A stretch of 64,000 nucleotides of DNA from Dyella sp. S184 (GTDB lineage: Bacteria; Pseudomonadota; Gammaproteobacteria; Xanthomonadales; Rhodanobacteraceae), in NCBI RefSeq assembly GCF_009766065.1, contig NZ_LMUE01000005.1, positions 1 through 64,000 of the forward strand, given 5' to 3'. Below, piece after piece: positions 8,868 through 17,505 of the stretch. The first letter of the stretch is position 1; each line of letters begins with the position of its first letter. Position numbers and translations under genes: made by a program. The notes under the pieces were generated by a model. That model was not told the DNA's origin and searched no databases. It worked only from the letters and a program-made list of their open reading frames with translations.

Positions 8868-11186
8868 TCAGAAAGGCAGTTTGAGTTTGAAATCCACCGC
8901 AAGCAGCTGCTTGCGGAAGACCTGCTGGATGCGTTTCAGCGCGACCGGGTTGTCCGCCTCGAAACGCAGCACTAGCACCGGCGTGGTGTTGGAGGCGCGC
9001 ACCAGACCCCAGCCGTCCGGCCAGTCCGCGCGCACACCGTCAATGGTGATCAGGGTGGCCTCGTCGAAACTGGCCTGCTGGCGCAACTTGTCCATGAAGC
9101 AATAGTGCTCGCCCTCGGCCAGCTCGATCTTCAACTCGGGGGTGGAGACACTGTTCGGCAACGTGGCAAAGATTTCCTCCGGCGAACGCCCCTGCAGGTC
9201 GCCGCCGAGTATTTCAAGCAGCCGCGCGGCCGCGTAGATGCCGTCGTCAAAACCGTACCAGCGCTCCTTGAAGAAGAAGTGGCCACTCATCTCACCAGCC
9301 AGCTCCGCGCCAGTCTCGCGCATCTTCGCCTTGATCAGTGAATGGCCGGTGCGCCACATCAGGGGGCTGCCGCCGGCGTCGAGGATCTGGCCTTTCAGGT
9401 GATTGGTGCACTTCACGTCGTAGATGATCGTGGCGCCGGGTTGCCGTGACAGCACGTCGCGCGCGAACAGCATCAGCAACCGATCCGGATAGATGATCTC
9501 GCCGGACTGGGTAACCACGCCGAGGCGGTCGCCATCGCCGTCGAACGCCAGCCCCAGATCAGCGCCGGTCTGCTTCACCGAAAGGATCAGGTCTTCCAAG
9601 TTGTCTGGATCCGATGGATCCGGGTGATGGTTCGGGAACGTGCCATCAACGTCGCAATACAGCGGGATCACCTCGCAGCCGACCCCTTCCAGCACCTGCG
9701 GCGCAATCGCACCGGGAATGCCGTTGCCACAGTCGACGACGACCTTCAGGCGGTGCTCTGCGAGCACGTCGGAGACGATCTTCTCGATGTAATCCGACGC
9801 CACGTCGACCTGGCGCAAGCTGCCCTGACCGCCACTCTCCAGCGCACCACTGGCGATGCGCTGATACAGGTCCTGGATCGCGCCTTCGGACAAGGTCTCG
9901 CCACCGACCACGATCTTGAAGCCGTTGTAGTCCGGTGGATTGTGGCTTCCGGTGACGGCCACGCCGCAGCCGGTATTGAAGCGGTACGCCGCGTAGTACA
10001 CCACCGGCGTCGGTACCGCACCCACGTCGATCACGTCGATGCCGGCGGCGCGCAGGCCATCGGCCAGTGCGCTGGCCAGTTCCGGCCCGGACAGTCGTCC
10101 GTCACGCCCAATCACGATTTCGCGCAAACCTTTCTCGCCCATCAACGCACCGATCGACTGACCGAGCGCGTGCGCGACCTCCTTGCTCAAGGTCTTGCCG
10201 ACCACGCCGCGCACGTCATAAGCGCGGAAGATGCTCGGGTCCACGCTCACCATCGGCACAGGGGCCGAAGCAGGCGCCGGGGTCGCTGGCAGAACAGGCG
10301 GAACTGGGGTTCTCTCGATTCTTGCTGGCAAATCAATTTCCTCGGGCTTGGAAGCCGGAACCTGACGTAAACGCTGGCGTAGGCGTAGCAGGAAGAACCC
10401 GCCGCCCAAACCCAGCAAGGTCAGCAGTCCGCTCAGCAACCAGGAGTCCGGCAGCACGATGAAGGCGCCCGGCAAGCCGGCACGTACACTGAATACGCTG
10501 CCAGCCACCGGTTTGCCCGTCGTCTCCGATTCGGCTGAGGTGGCACCATGTGAAAACAGGCTTAGGTCGCCGAGCTGATCACCCTGTCGCAGATCCAGCC
10601 GACCGCCAGCCGGTGAGATCGCGTCAAAGCGCTGTAGCAGCGGCTCGAAAGGCAACTCGACCCAGGCCCACGCCTGCGCCTGCTGCGGTGGCCCCAGCGG
10701 AATCACCAGGCTGAGCCGACGATCGCCATTGCCATAAGACACGCTTTGCGCCAGCGGCACCCCGTCAGCACTTTGTGCGGCCATCAGCTGGGCCGCCTTG
10801 GCATAACCGAACTCGCGGTAATTGGCTTTCAGTACCTCGTTCAGATCGCCGCTGTACAGCTCCAGCTTCTTCACCTGTGGCAACTGCTGGCGCAGGGCGG
10901 CCGCGGACTGTGCCGGGTCACTCATCAGGGTTGCCGGATCGGTAACGGCGAGTACCTTCACCACCTTGCCGCGCTGCGTGGCGATCTCGTCGGCCAGCGC
11001 ATGCACGGCCTGATCCTGGGCCATGTGGACTTGTTCGATTGCATTGCTTTTGTCGGCAATCAACCAAGTCTGCCATGCGCTGAACAGTCCCAGCAGCAGC
11101 AACAGCGTGCCACCGACCAATGGCAGCAGGTTGCGCCAGTCAATCTGCCATTGTCGCAACCGTTCCTTTGCGATGTTTATCACCAT
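8868..11186 (-). CDS. algC: Membrane-anchored phosphomannomutase/phosphoglucomutase
   Basis: Interconverts hexose 6- and 1-phosphates to supply GDP-mannose, UDP-glucose and LPS/exopolysaccharide precursors. The 772-residue protein is a two-part architecture. Residues 1–310 form a membrane module with TM helices at about 21–43 and 248–268 flanking a ~200-residue, probably periplasmic, domain, then a Pro/Ala linker. Residues 315–772 are a complete alpha-D-phosphohexomutase with phosphoserine S414 in TGSHNP, metal loop DGDGD (549–553) and sugar-binding GEMSGH (631–636). Classical AlgC/XanA enzymes are about 450 residues, so the N-terminal half is extra. It is downstream of coaBC–dut in one direction. 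Confidence 0.93.
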   Translation of the reverse strand: MVINIAKERLRQWQIDWRNLLPLVGGTLLLLLGLFSAWQTWLIADKSNAIEQVHMAQDQAVHALADEIATQRGKVVKVLAVTDPATLMSDPAQSAAALRQQLPQVKKLELYSGDLNEVLKANYREFGYAKAAQLMAAQSADGVPLAQSVSYGNGDRRLSLVIPLGPPQQAQAWAWVELPFEPLLQRFDAISPAGGRLDLRQGDQLGDLSLFSHGATSAESETTGKPVAGSVFSVRAGLPGAFIVLPDSWLLSGLLTLLGLGGGFFLLRLRQRLRQVPASKPEEIDLPARIERTPVPPVLPATPAPASAPVPMVSVDPSIFRAYDVRGVVGKTLSKEVAHALGQSIGALMGEKGLREIVIGRDGRLSGPELASALADGLRAAGIDVIDVGAVPTPVVYYAAYRFNTGCGVAVTGSHNPPDYNGFKIVVGGETLSEGAIQDLYQRIASGALESGGQGSLRQVDVASDYIEKIVSDVLAEHRLKVVVDCGNGIPGAIAPQVLEGVGCEVIPLYCDVDGTFPNHHPDPSDPDNLEDLILSVKQTGADLGLAFDGDGDRLGVVTQSGEIIYPDRLLMLFARDVLSRQPGATIIYDVKCTNHLKGQILDAGGSPLMWRTGHSLIKAKMRETGAELAGEMSGHFFFKERWYGFDDGIYAAARLLEILGGDLQGRSPEEIFATLPNSVSTPELKIELAEGEHYCFMDKLRQQASFDEATLITIDGVRADWPDGWGLVRASNTTPVLVLRFEADNPVALKRIQQVFRKQLLAVDFKLKLPF

Positions 11187-11250
11187 GTCCCGCCCCGCAG
11201 GTTGTGCCCGGTGAATCGACCCAGCGCATTTTTCGCGCCGGCCCAGCCTG

Positions 11251-11709
11251 TCATTTGATACCGGTCGAGCCGAATCCGCCGCTACCGCGTTCGCTCGGTG
11301 CGAAATCGGTCACGATGTTCAGTCGCGCCTGCGCCACCGGCACCAGCAGCAACTGGGCAATACGATCGCCCACCGCGATGGTGTACGACTGCGTGCCGCG
11401 ATTCCAGCATGAAATCATCAATGGACCCTGGTAGTCGGCGTCGATCACCCCGACCAGATTGCCCATTACAAGGCCATGCTTATGCCCCAGCCCCGAACGC
11501 GGCACGATCAGCGCGCACCAGCCCGGGTCGCCGATATGGATCGCGATGCCGCTGGGTACCAGCGCACTCTCACCCGGCGCCAGCGTCAGCGGCGCCTCCA
11601 GCGCGGCGCGCAGATCCATGCCGGCACTCCCGGCAGTGGCGACTTCAGGCAAGGGAATACTGTCGCCCAGGCGCGCATCGAGGATCTTCAGCTCGACGTC
11701 GATCGTCAT
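11251..11709 (-). CDS. dut: Deoxyuridine 5'-triphosphate nucleotidohydrolase
   Basis: Hydrolyses dUTP to dUMP and pyrophosphate, keeping uracil out of DNA and feeding dTMP synthesis. The 152-residue trimeric-type enzyme contains all five motifs: [32 protein letters not shown] and the C-terminal [10 protein letters not shown]. Its ATG overlaps the coaBC stop codon in an ATGA, a typical coupled pair in gammaproteobacteria. Confidence 0.97.
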   Translation of the reverse strand: MTIDVELKILDARLGDSIPLPEVATAGSAGMDLRAALEAPLTLAPGESALVPSGIAIHIGDPGWCALIVPRSGLGHKHGLVMGNLVGVIDADYQGPLMISCWNRGTQSYTIAVGDRIAQLLLVPVAQARLNIVTDFAPSERGSGGFGSTGIK

Positions 11710-12911
11710 CCGCGCGCCGCCCGGTAGCGCGCCGCTACGTGGGCGATCAACTGCCGTGCCAGCTCCGGCTTGGCCGCCCGCGGCAGTTCGACCGCGCCAT
11801 CGGCCCAGTACACGCTCAATGCATTGTCAGCAGCCTCGAAACCGAGACCCTCTCCGACTTGGTTGGCGGCAATCATGTCCAGTCCCTTGCGTTGCAGTTT
11901 GCCCTGCGCATAGTTCGCCACCTCTTGCGTCTCGGCGGCGAAACCGACCAGAAAAGGATGCTTGGCTTGTCCCGACAGGCTGGCCAGAATGTCCGGATTC
12001 TCGTCGAGTTGCAGCGTCAACGCGGTGCCATCGTGCTTTTTCAGTTTGTGCGCTGACACTTCCTGTGGCCGGTAATCGCCGACAGCCGCCGCGCCGATAT
12101 AGATGTCCGCCTGCGCGGCGGCCGCTAGCACCGCCGCATGCATCTGCGCCGCGCTGCGCACATCGATGCGACGCGTCACGCCGATGGGCGTGGCCAGGCT
12201 CACCGGGCCGGCGACCAAGGTCACTTCGGCGCCGGCCTGCGCTGCCGCCTGCGCGACCGCAAAACCCATCCGGCCAGAGCTGCGATTGCCGATGAAACGC
12301 ACCGGATCGATGTCCTCGTAGGTTGGGCCGGCACTTACTAGTACCTTCAAGCCGGCCAGCGCCTGACTACCGAAGGAAGCCACCAGTGCATCTCGCAGCT
12401 CATGTGGCTCCAGCATGCGGCCACTGCCGACATCACCGCAGGCCTGATCGCCGACGGCCGGGCCGAGCAATTGCACGCCGCGCTGGCGCAGCGTATCGAT
12501 ATTCGCCTGGACGGCCGGATGCGCCCACATCTGCTGGTTCATCGCTGGCGCCACGTACAACGGCGCGGGACTGGCCAGGCATAAGGTGGTCAGCAGGTCA
12601 TCAGCCAGACCGTGCGCCAGTCGCGCCAGCAGATCCGCGCTGGCCGGCGCGATCAGGATGCGCTCGGCCCAGCGCGCCAGTTCGATATGCCCCATCGCCG
12701 CCTCGGCCTGTGCATCCCACAAGCTGACCCGCACGCTCTGGCCAGACAGCGCCTGGAATGTGGTCGGGCTGACGAAATGGGTGGCACCCTCGGTCATCAC
12801 CACGCGCACCTCGGCATCGAGGTCGCGCAGGCGGCGAACCAGTTCGCAGGACTTGTAAGCGGCGATGCCGCCGGATACTCCCAGCAGGATGCGGCGTTGG
12901 GCAAGACTCAT
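11706..12911 (-). CDS. coaBC: Bifunctional phosphopantothenoylcysteine decarboxylase/phosphopantothenate--cysteine ligase
   Basis: Carries out two consecutive steps of coenzyme A biosynthesis. The 401-residue protein has an N-terminal FMN-dependent decarboxylase domain ([18 protein letters not shown], and [10 protein letters not shown] with the catalytic Cys). The C-terminal CTP-dependent synthetase domain is marked by [24 protein letters not shown] and the KLKK segment. I chose the ATG at 12911 (MSLAQRR...) because 16 extra upstream residues do not belong to the family; the ribosome site is weak either way. It is divergent from radC and coupled to dut. Confidence 0.95.
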   Translation of the reverse strand: MSLAQRRILLGVSGGIAAYKSCELVRRLRDLDAEVRVVMTEGATHFVSPTTFQALSGQSVRVSLWDAQAEAAMGHIELARWAERILIAPASADLLARLAHGLADDLLTTLCLASPAPLYVAPAMNQQMWAHPAVQANIDTLRQRGVQLLGPAVGDQACGDVGSGRMLEPHELRDALVASFGSQALAGLKVLVSAGPTYEDIDPVRFIGNRSSGRMGFAVAQAAAQAGAEVTLVAGPVSLATPIGVTRRIDVRSAAQMHAAVLAAAAQADIYIGAAAVGDYRPQEVSAHKLKKHDGTALTLQLDENPDILASLSGQAKHPFLVGFAAETQEVANYAQGKLQRKGLDMIAANQVGEGLGFEAADNALSVYWADGAVELPRAAKPELARQLIAHVAARYRAARG

Positions 12912-13007
12912 GTAAGACAGGCCTGACAATCGGGCAGACCCGTAGCTTACCGGATTCATTCGCAGCTACCGCTGCCCGGAATGGGAGCTATCCGGCAAGT
13001 TGTGAAA

Positions 13008-13679
13008 ATGAGTATCCGCGACTGGCCCGAAGGTGAGCGTCCCCGCGAAAAACTGCTGGCGCGCGGGAGTGCCGCGCTGTCCGACGCCGAATTGCTGGCC
13101 GTGCTGCTGGGCAGCGGCAGCCGCGGCAAGGATGCGATCGCGCTGGGTCGCGAACTGCTCGCCAGTGCCGGCAGCCTGGATGCGCTGCTCGGCCGGCCCG
13201 AGCAGTCGCTGCTTATCGTCGGACTTGGGCCAGCCAAGCGCGCACGCATCACCGCTGCCCTGGAACTGGCTCGTCGCAGTCTGGCCGAGCAGTTGCAGCA
13301 GAAACCCAGCCTCGGCAGCCCGCGTGACAGCGGCGACTATCTGCGCGCGCAACTGCGCCATCTGCCGTACGAGGTGTTCGGCTGCTTGTGGCTGGACAAC
13401 CGCCACCGCGTGCTGGGCTTCGAGGAACTGTTCCGCGGCACCGTCGATGGTGCCAGCGTGCATCCGCGCGAGGTGGTGCGGTCATGCCTCAGGCATAACG
13501 CCTGCGCCGTGATCTTTGCCCACAACCATCCGTCCGGCGTCGCCGAACCGAGCGCCGCCGACCGCGCGATCACCCACGAACTGCGCAATGCCTTGCAACT
13601 GGTTGGCGTGCGCGTGCTCGATCATCTGGTGATCGGCAGCGGCGAGCCCGTGTCCATGGCGGCCCGCGGCCTGCTCTGA
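13008..13679 (+). CDS. radC: RadC family JAB/MPN-domain protein
   Basis: 223-residue protein of the UPF0758/RadC family. The N-terminal helix-hairpin-helix-like region (about 20–100) is followed by a C-terminal JAB1/MPN metalloprotease-fold domain with an intact JAMM motif, HNHPSG followed by an Asp nine residues after the Ser. The family was named for a repair phenotype now considered wrong, and the true function remains unclear. The ATG at 13008 gives the family's standard N-terminus (SIRDWPEGERPREKL). Confidence 0.92.
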   Translation: MSIRDWPEGERPREKLLARGSAALSDAELLAVLLGSGSRGKDAIALGRELLASAGSLDALLGRPEQSLLIVGLGPAKRARITAALELARRSLAEQLQQKPSLGSPRDSGDYLRAQLRHLPYEVFGCLWLDNRHRVLGFEELFRGTVDGASVHPREVVRSCLRHNACAVIFAHNHPSGVAEPSAADRAITHELRNALQLVGVRVLDHLVIGSGEPVSMAARGLL

Positions 13680-13697
13680 TCCCAGACCTACCGGCAT

Positions 13698-13726
13698 AAA
13701 AAAACGGCGTGGGATGAACCACGCCG
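13698..13726 (-). terminator. Intrinsic terminator, minus strand
   Basis: An 8-bp perfect stem CGGCGTGG/CCACGCCG (13705–13712 and 13719–13726) with a six-base loop is followed, on the minus strand only, by seven U residues (A-run at 13698–13704). It therefore terminates leftward transcripts arriving from the radC–argS gap, not radC itself. Confidence 0.75.
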
Positions 13727-13830
13727 CGGAGCCGATTTGGGAGGGGAGAGAGCGGCGTCTCCAAGTGCCGTTTCATGGAGGGGAGTCATGTCAGGCGCCG
13801 CCAGTGTCGCAGCGCCGCATGACAAGCCGA
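13698..13830 (-). ncRNA. Candidate small regulatory RNA with two C-rich hairpin loops
   Basis: Reading the minus strand leftward, the 9-mer CTCCCCTCC occurs twice. Each copy lies in or spans the loop of a small hairpin: one closed by CATG/CATG (13774–13777 and 13787–13790), the other by GCCG/CGGC (13731–13734 and 13753–13756). A canonical intrinsic terminator follows at once. C-rich loops that can pair with purine-rich ribosome-binding sites are the hallmark of Xanthomonas sX13-like sRNAs. There is no minus-strand gene upstream that would need this terminator. The 5' end and promoter are not determined; 13830 is only a guess. A rival reading is a 51-codon plus-strand ORF (13788–13943), whose ribosome site would be the complement of one C-rich motif. 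Confidence 0.5.
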
Positions 13831-13855
13831 TGACTCCAGCTCGCCGAATCAGGCG

Positions 13856-13907
13856 CCGGCAAGTTGCCGAAACTTATGCACAAAGTGCCGAGATCGGCAC
13901 TTGCCGG
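13856..13907. repeat. Nested, mutually exclusive inverted repeats
   Basis: A perfect 9-bp palindrome (AAGTGCCGA, 2-base spacer, TCGGCACTT; 13883–13902) overlaps a second perfect 9-bp inverted repeat, CCGGCAAGT (13856–13864) with ACTTGCCGG (13899–13907). Both share bases 13899–13902, so an RNA could form only one at a time. A DnaA box (13874–13882) lies in the loop of the outer pair. Confidence 0.5.
13874..13882 (+). promoter_or_regulatory. DnaA box (TTATGCACA)
   Basis: Exact match to the TTATNCACA DnaA-box consensus. It lies in the same intergenic region, and the same orientation, as a second perfect box 164 bases downstream. Confidence 0.5.
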
Positions 13908-13940
13908 GACTATCGTGCCCTTCACGCTAGATTGATCATT

Positions 13941-13953
13941 TAATTGATTGATA
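13941..13953 (-). promoter_or_regulatory. IHF consensus site
   Basis: On the minus strand TATCAATCAATTA matches the WATCAANNNNTTR consensus at every defined position. It lies within an AT-rich block (about 13930–13970) between the two DnaA boxes, in otherwise GC-rich DNA. Binding is inferred from sequence only. Confidence 0.45.
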
Positions 13954-14037
13954 TTTATGTATATTTTATCAAGACAGTCTGGTTTCTGCGGAAATACAAC
14001 AGATTCCAAGCACTCGTCTCCAGCATTTCCCACAGAC

Positions 14038-14046
14038 TTATCCACA
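14038..14046 (+). promoter_or_regulatory. DnaA box (TTATCCACA)
   Basis: Exact match to the highest-affinity E. coli DnaA box sequence, 139 bases before the argS start codon. With the box at 13874 and the IHF site between them it forms a DnaA–IHF–DnaA arrangement. No dnaA, dnaN or rpmH gene is nearby. Confidence 0.5.
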
Positions 14047-14184
14047 AGGCGACCCATCGCAGTGCATCAAAATCAACGGCGGCCGCGCGATAAGGGTCGG
14101 TACATGACGCCGATCGATCGCGCTGCGTTCGCCAGCATGGCGGTCTGTTAGGATTGGCGGTTCCATCACGAATCCGACCCCACC

Positions 14185-15873
14185 GTGAAAGCACAGCTGC
14201 GCGAACTGGTTTTGCAGGCGATCCAGACCCTGCAAAACGATGCCACCCTGCCTGCCGACCTTGTTCTGCCAGGCTTCGTGATCGAACGCGCGCGCAGCCG
14301 CGAACACGGTGATTTCGCCTGCAACGTCGCCATGCTGTTGGCCAAGCCGGCACGCGCGAAACCGCGCGAACTCGCCGAAAAACTGGTGGCGGCACTGCCC
14401 GCGAATGCGCTGGTGGAAAAAATCGAGATTGCCGGTCCCGGCTTCATCAATTTTTATCTGGCTGCCGGTGCCTACCACGCCGAAGTGCGCCAGATCATGG
14501 CGACAGGTGACGCCTATGGCCGCAATGACAGCGGCGCCGGCAAGACGGTCGGCATGGAGTTCGTCTCGGCCAACCCGACCGGCCCGCTGCATGTCGGCCA
14601 TGGCCGCAACGCGGCGATCGGCGACTGCCTGAGCCGCCTACTCGACGCCAGCGGCTGGAACGTGAAGCGCGAGTTCTACTACAACGACGCCGGCGTGCAG
14701 ATCGCCAACCTGGCGATCTCGGTGCAGGCGCGCGCGCGCGGGATCACCCCGGACGACAGCGGCTGGCCCGAGAACGGCTACCGCGGCGACTACATCGCCG
14801 ACGTGGCACGCGCCTACCTCGACCGCGAATCGGTGGTGGCCGACGGCGAAACCGTCACTGGCAGTGGTGACGTCGACGACCTCGACGTGATCCGCCGCTT
14901 TGCCGTGGCCAGTCTGCGGCACGAGCAGGATCTGGATCTGCAGGCGTTCGGCGTGGGCTTCGACACCTATTTCCTGGAGTCATCGCTGTACAGCGATGGC
15001 AAGGTCGAGGAGACCGTGCGCGAGCTGGTCGCCCACGGCCACACCTACGAGGAGGGCGGCGCGCTATGGCTGCGCACCACCGACTACGGTGACGACAAGG
15101 ATCGGGTGATGCGCAAGTCCGACGGCACCTACACGTATTTCGTGCCGGACGTGGCCTACCACTTGTCGAAATGGCAGCGCGGCTACGGCAAGGCCATCAC
15201 CGTGCTGGGCTCGGATCATCACGGCTCGCTCGCACGGGTGAAGGCCGGCCTGCAGGCGCTCGATTGCGGCATTCCCAAGGGCTACCCCGACTACATGCTG
15301 TATCAGATGGTGACGGTGATGAAGGGTGGCGAGGAGGTGAAGCTCTCCAAGCGCGCCGGCAGCTACGTCACCCTGCGCGACCTGATCGACGAAGTCGGCC
15401 GCGACGCCACGCGCTACTTCCTGATCGCGCGCAAATCCGACTCGCAGCTGGTGTTCGACATCGACCTGGCCCGTTCGCAGAGCAACGACAACCCGGTCTA
15501 CTACATCCAGTACGCGCACGCCCGCGTGTGCAGCGTGTTGCGCCAAGCCGGCGAGAAGGGCTTCACGTTCGATCTGCAGGACGGCCTTGGACAACTCGCG
15601 CGGCTGGACAACGAGCACGAGCAGATCCTGCTGACCGAACTGTCGAAGTATCCGGAACTGGTCGAGGCCGCCGCGGCAAACCTGGAACCGCACCTGATCG
15701 CCGCCTGGCTGCGCGAACTGGCCAACGCGTTCCACACCTACTACAACTCGCACCAGTTCCTGGTCGAGGACGCCGCGCTGCGCAACGCACGGCTCGCGCT
15801 GGTGGTGGCGACGCGGCAGGTGTTGAAGAATGGTCTGAATTTGCTGGGCCTGGGCGCCCCGGAGAGTATGTAA
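14185..15873 (+). CDS. argS: Arginine--tRNA ligase
   Basis: Class I aminoacyl-tRNA synthetase charging tRNA-Arg. The 562-residue product contains the N-terminal additional domain (about 1–105), the HIGH-type motif in [14 protein letters not shown], a KMSKS-equivalent VKLSKRAG, and the C-terminal anticodon-binding DALR domain. The start is the GTG at 14185; there is no earlier in-frame ATG. Its stop TAA shares one base with the ATG of the SPOR-domain gene, so the two form an operon, as in related genomes. Confidence 0.97.
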   Translation: MKAQLRELVLQAIQTLQNDATLPADLVLPGFVIERARSREHGDFACNVAMLLAKPARAKPRELAEKLVAALPANALVEKIEIAGPGFINFYLAAGAYHAEVRQIMATGDAYGRNDSGAGKTVGMEFVSANPTGPLHVGHGRNAAIGDCLSRLLDASGWNVKREFYYNDAGVQIANLAISVQARARGITPDDSGWPENGYRGDYIADVARAYLDRESVVADGETVTGSGDVDDLDVIRRFAVASLRHEQDLDLQAFGVGFDTYFLESSLYSDGKVEETVRELVAHGHTYEEGGALWLRTTDYGDDKDRVMRKSDGTYTYFVPDVAYHLSKWQRGYGKAITVLGSDHHGSLARVKAGLQALDCGIPKGYPDYMLYQMVTVMKGGEEVKLSKRAGSYVTLRDLIDEVGRDATRYFLIARKSDSQLVFDIDLARSQSNDNPVYYIQYAHARVCSVLRQAGEKGFTFDLQDGLGQLARLDNEHEQILLTELSKYPELVEAAAANLEPHLIAAWLRELANAFHTYYNSHQFLVEDAALRNARLALVVATRQVLKNGLNLLGLGAPESM

Positions 15874-16601
15874 TGGCAGCACGCAAGGGCAAGGGCCGGC
15901 AGGCCGTGCGCAACAACAGCGGTGGTTTTCCGGGCTGGGGTTATGTGGTCATCGGTATCGTGGTCGGCGCCATCCTGATGGCGTTGATGATGCGCGGCAG
16001 CCTGCTGACCAGTTTGCGCCAGCAGCCTGCGGGCCCGCAGGCGAATCCGCAGGCGACTGCCCAGAACGGCAGCGATGCCGGCCTCGCGCCTGCCGCCAGC
16101 GAGAGCGCGCCGAAGAAGCCGCAGTACGACTTCTACTCGGTACTGTCGGAGAAGGAAGTCCGTATCCCGGATGCCGTGATCAGCGCGCAGGCACGTGCGG
16201 AGCAGCAGCAGAAGCAGCTCGCCGCGCAGCAGCAGGCGACCACCGAGCAGCCGCCGCAGCCCGCCGCCCAGCAAACACCGTCGCAGCCAGTGAATGCGCC
16301 GGCAGCGGTCAGCCAGAACATCGTCGCCGCTCCCGCCAGTGCGGTGCCGCCGCCCAGCACGACCGGCAGCGGCTACCTGTTGCAAGTCGGTGCGTTCCCG
16401 AATGCCGCCGATGCGGAAACCCTGAAGGCGAAGATGGCCTTGCAGGGCTTCATTGCCAACGTGCAATCGGTCAGCATCAATGGTCAGACCTACCACCGCG
16501 TCCGCCTTGGCCCGTTCCATTCGGCCACCGAACTGGAATCGACCAAGCAGCGGCTGGCGTCGGCCGGCATCAATGCGATCGCGCTGAAGGAAGGCAAATA
16601 G
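15873..16601 (+). CDS. SPOR domain protein (FtsN-like)
   Basis: 242-residue bitopic inner-membrane protein predicted to act at the division septum. A short basic cytoplasmic tail is followed by one TM helix (about 22–41), then YDFYSVLSEKEV, a motif shared with FtsN-type proteins. A low-complexity Gln/Ala/Pro linker leads to a C-terminal SPOR domain (about 165–240) that binds denuded glycan strands. The ATG at 15873 overlaps the argS stop by one base. Annotation as FtsN itself is plausible, but SPOR proteins are diverse. Confidence 0.85.
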   Translation: MAARKGKGRQAVRNNSGGFPGWGYVVIGIVVGAILMALMMRGSLLTSLRQQPAGPQANPQATAQNGSDAGLAPAASESAPKKPQYDFYSVLSEKEVRIPDAVISAQARAEQQQKQLAAQQQATTEQPPQPAAQQTPSQPVNAPAAVSQNIVAAPASAVPPPSTTGSGYLLQVGAFPNAADAETLKAKMALQGFIANVQSVSINGQTYHRVRLGPFHSATELESTKQRLASAGINAIALKEGK

Positions 16602-16678
16602 CGCGCAGCGAACCGGCGGCCGCGCAAGCGACCCTGTCTGACCGCAAAGTTACGACCCGCCTGGCTGGACTCTCACGC

Positions 16679-17434
16679 ATGACAACGAAGACTGCATGGA
16701 TTACCGGCGCCACCTCCGGGTTTGGAGCCGCCGCCGTGGAACGTTTCGTGGCCGGGGGCTGGCGGGTGATCGCCAGCGGCCGCCGCGCCGAGCGGCTGCA
16801 ACGCCTGGTGACGCAGCACGGCGCCGAGCGCGTGCATGCGACGGCGTTCGACGTCCGCGACGAGTCGGCGATGCGTGCGGCGCATGCAGCTCTGCCGCCT
16901 GAGTTCGCCGGCATCGACCTGCTGGTCAACAACGCTGGCCTGGCCCTGGGCACTGCGCCAGCGCAGCAGGCGGATCTGGCGCAGTGGAAGCAGATGATCG
17001 ACACCAACATCACCGCCCTGGTGTCGCTGACCCATCTGCTGCTGCCGCAACTGATCGAGCGCCGCGGCACGATCATCAACATCAGCTCGATCGCCGGCAG
17101 CTACGCCTACCGCGGCGGCAACGTATACGGCGGCACCAAGGCCTTCGTCACCCAGTTCTCGCAGAACCTGCGCTGTGATTTGCACGGCACCGGCGTGCGG
17201 GTGAGTTCGATCGAGCCGGGCATGGCCGAAACCGAGTTCACCCTGGTGCGCACGGGCGGCGACCAGGCCGCATCAGAGAATCTCTACGCTGGCGCCCACC
17301 CGATCACCGCCGGTGATATTGCCGACACGATCTGGTGGGTCACCAACCAGCCGCCGCACCTGAATATCAACCGCGTCGAGGTGATGCCGGTCAGCCAGTC
17401 GGCGGCCGGACTGCAGGTTGCCCGCGACAGCTGA
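16679..17434 (+). CDS. SDR family oxidoreductase, YdfG-like
   Basis: 251-residue NADP-dependent short-chain dehydrogenase similar to YdfG (3-hydroxy acid/L-allo-threonine dehydrogenase). The Rossmann motif TGATSGFG is near the N-terminus, then LVNNAGLA. The catalytic Ser lies in NISSIAGS and the YxxxK motif is YGGTK. The C-terminal IEPGMAETEF is typical of this subgroup. The ATG at 16679 starts exactly at the first strand of the fold. Convergent with the patatin gene. Confidence 0.88.
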   Translation: MTTKTAWITGATSGFGAAAVERFVAGGWRVIASGRRAERLQRLVTQHGAERVHATAFDVRDESAMRAAHAALPPEFAGIDLLVNNAGLALGTAPAQQADLAQWKQMIDTNITALVSLTHLLLPQLIERRGTIINISSIAGSYAYRGGNVYGGTKAFVTQFSQNLRCDLHGTGVRVSSIEPGMAETEFTLVRTGGDQAASENLYAGAHPITAGDIADTIWWVTNQPPHLNINRVEVMPVSQSAAGLQVARDS

Positions 17435-17505
17435 GCGAATACGCCCGACGGGCGGGCAACACGCTCCCCCAACCCGTGCTTCCCAGGCAAGCACGCGCGG
17501 ACCAA

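Noticed and set aside
13788-13943. 51-codon plus-strand ORF with a strong GGAGG ribosome site
   Set aside because: No recognised family, and the same bases form the minus-strand C-rich hairpin followed by a terminator. Retained only as a rival to the sRNA.
13945-13975. dif-like XerCD site (TGTATA centre in an AT-rich stretch)
   Set aside because: The central hexamer matches but both 11-base arms match only about half the positions of the gammaproteobacterial dif consensus.
13680-14184. Possible chromosomal replication origin (DnaA boxes plus AT-rich block)
   Set aside because: Only two perfect DnaA boxes are visible, 164 bases apart, and dnaA, dnaN, rpmH and other origin-linked genes are absent from the window. 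Kept only as a DnaA/IHF module.
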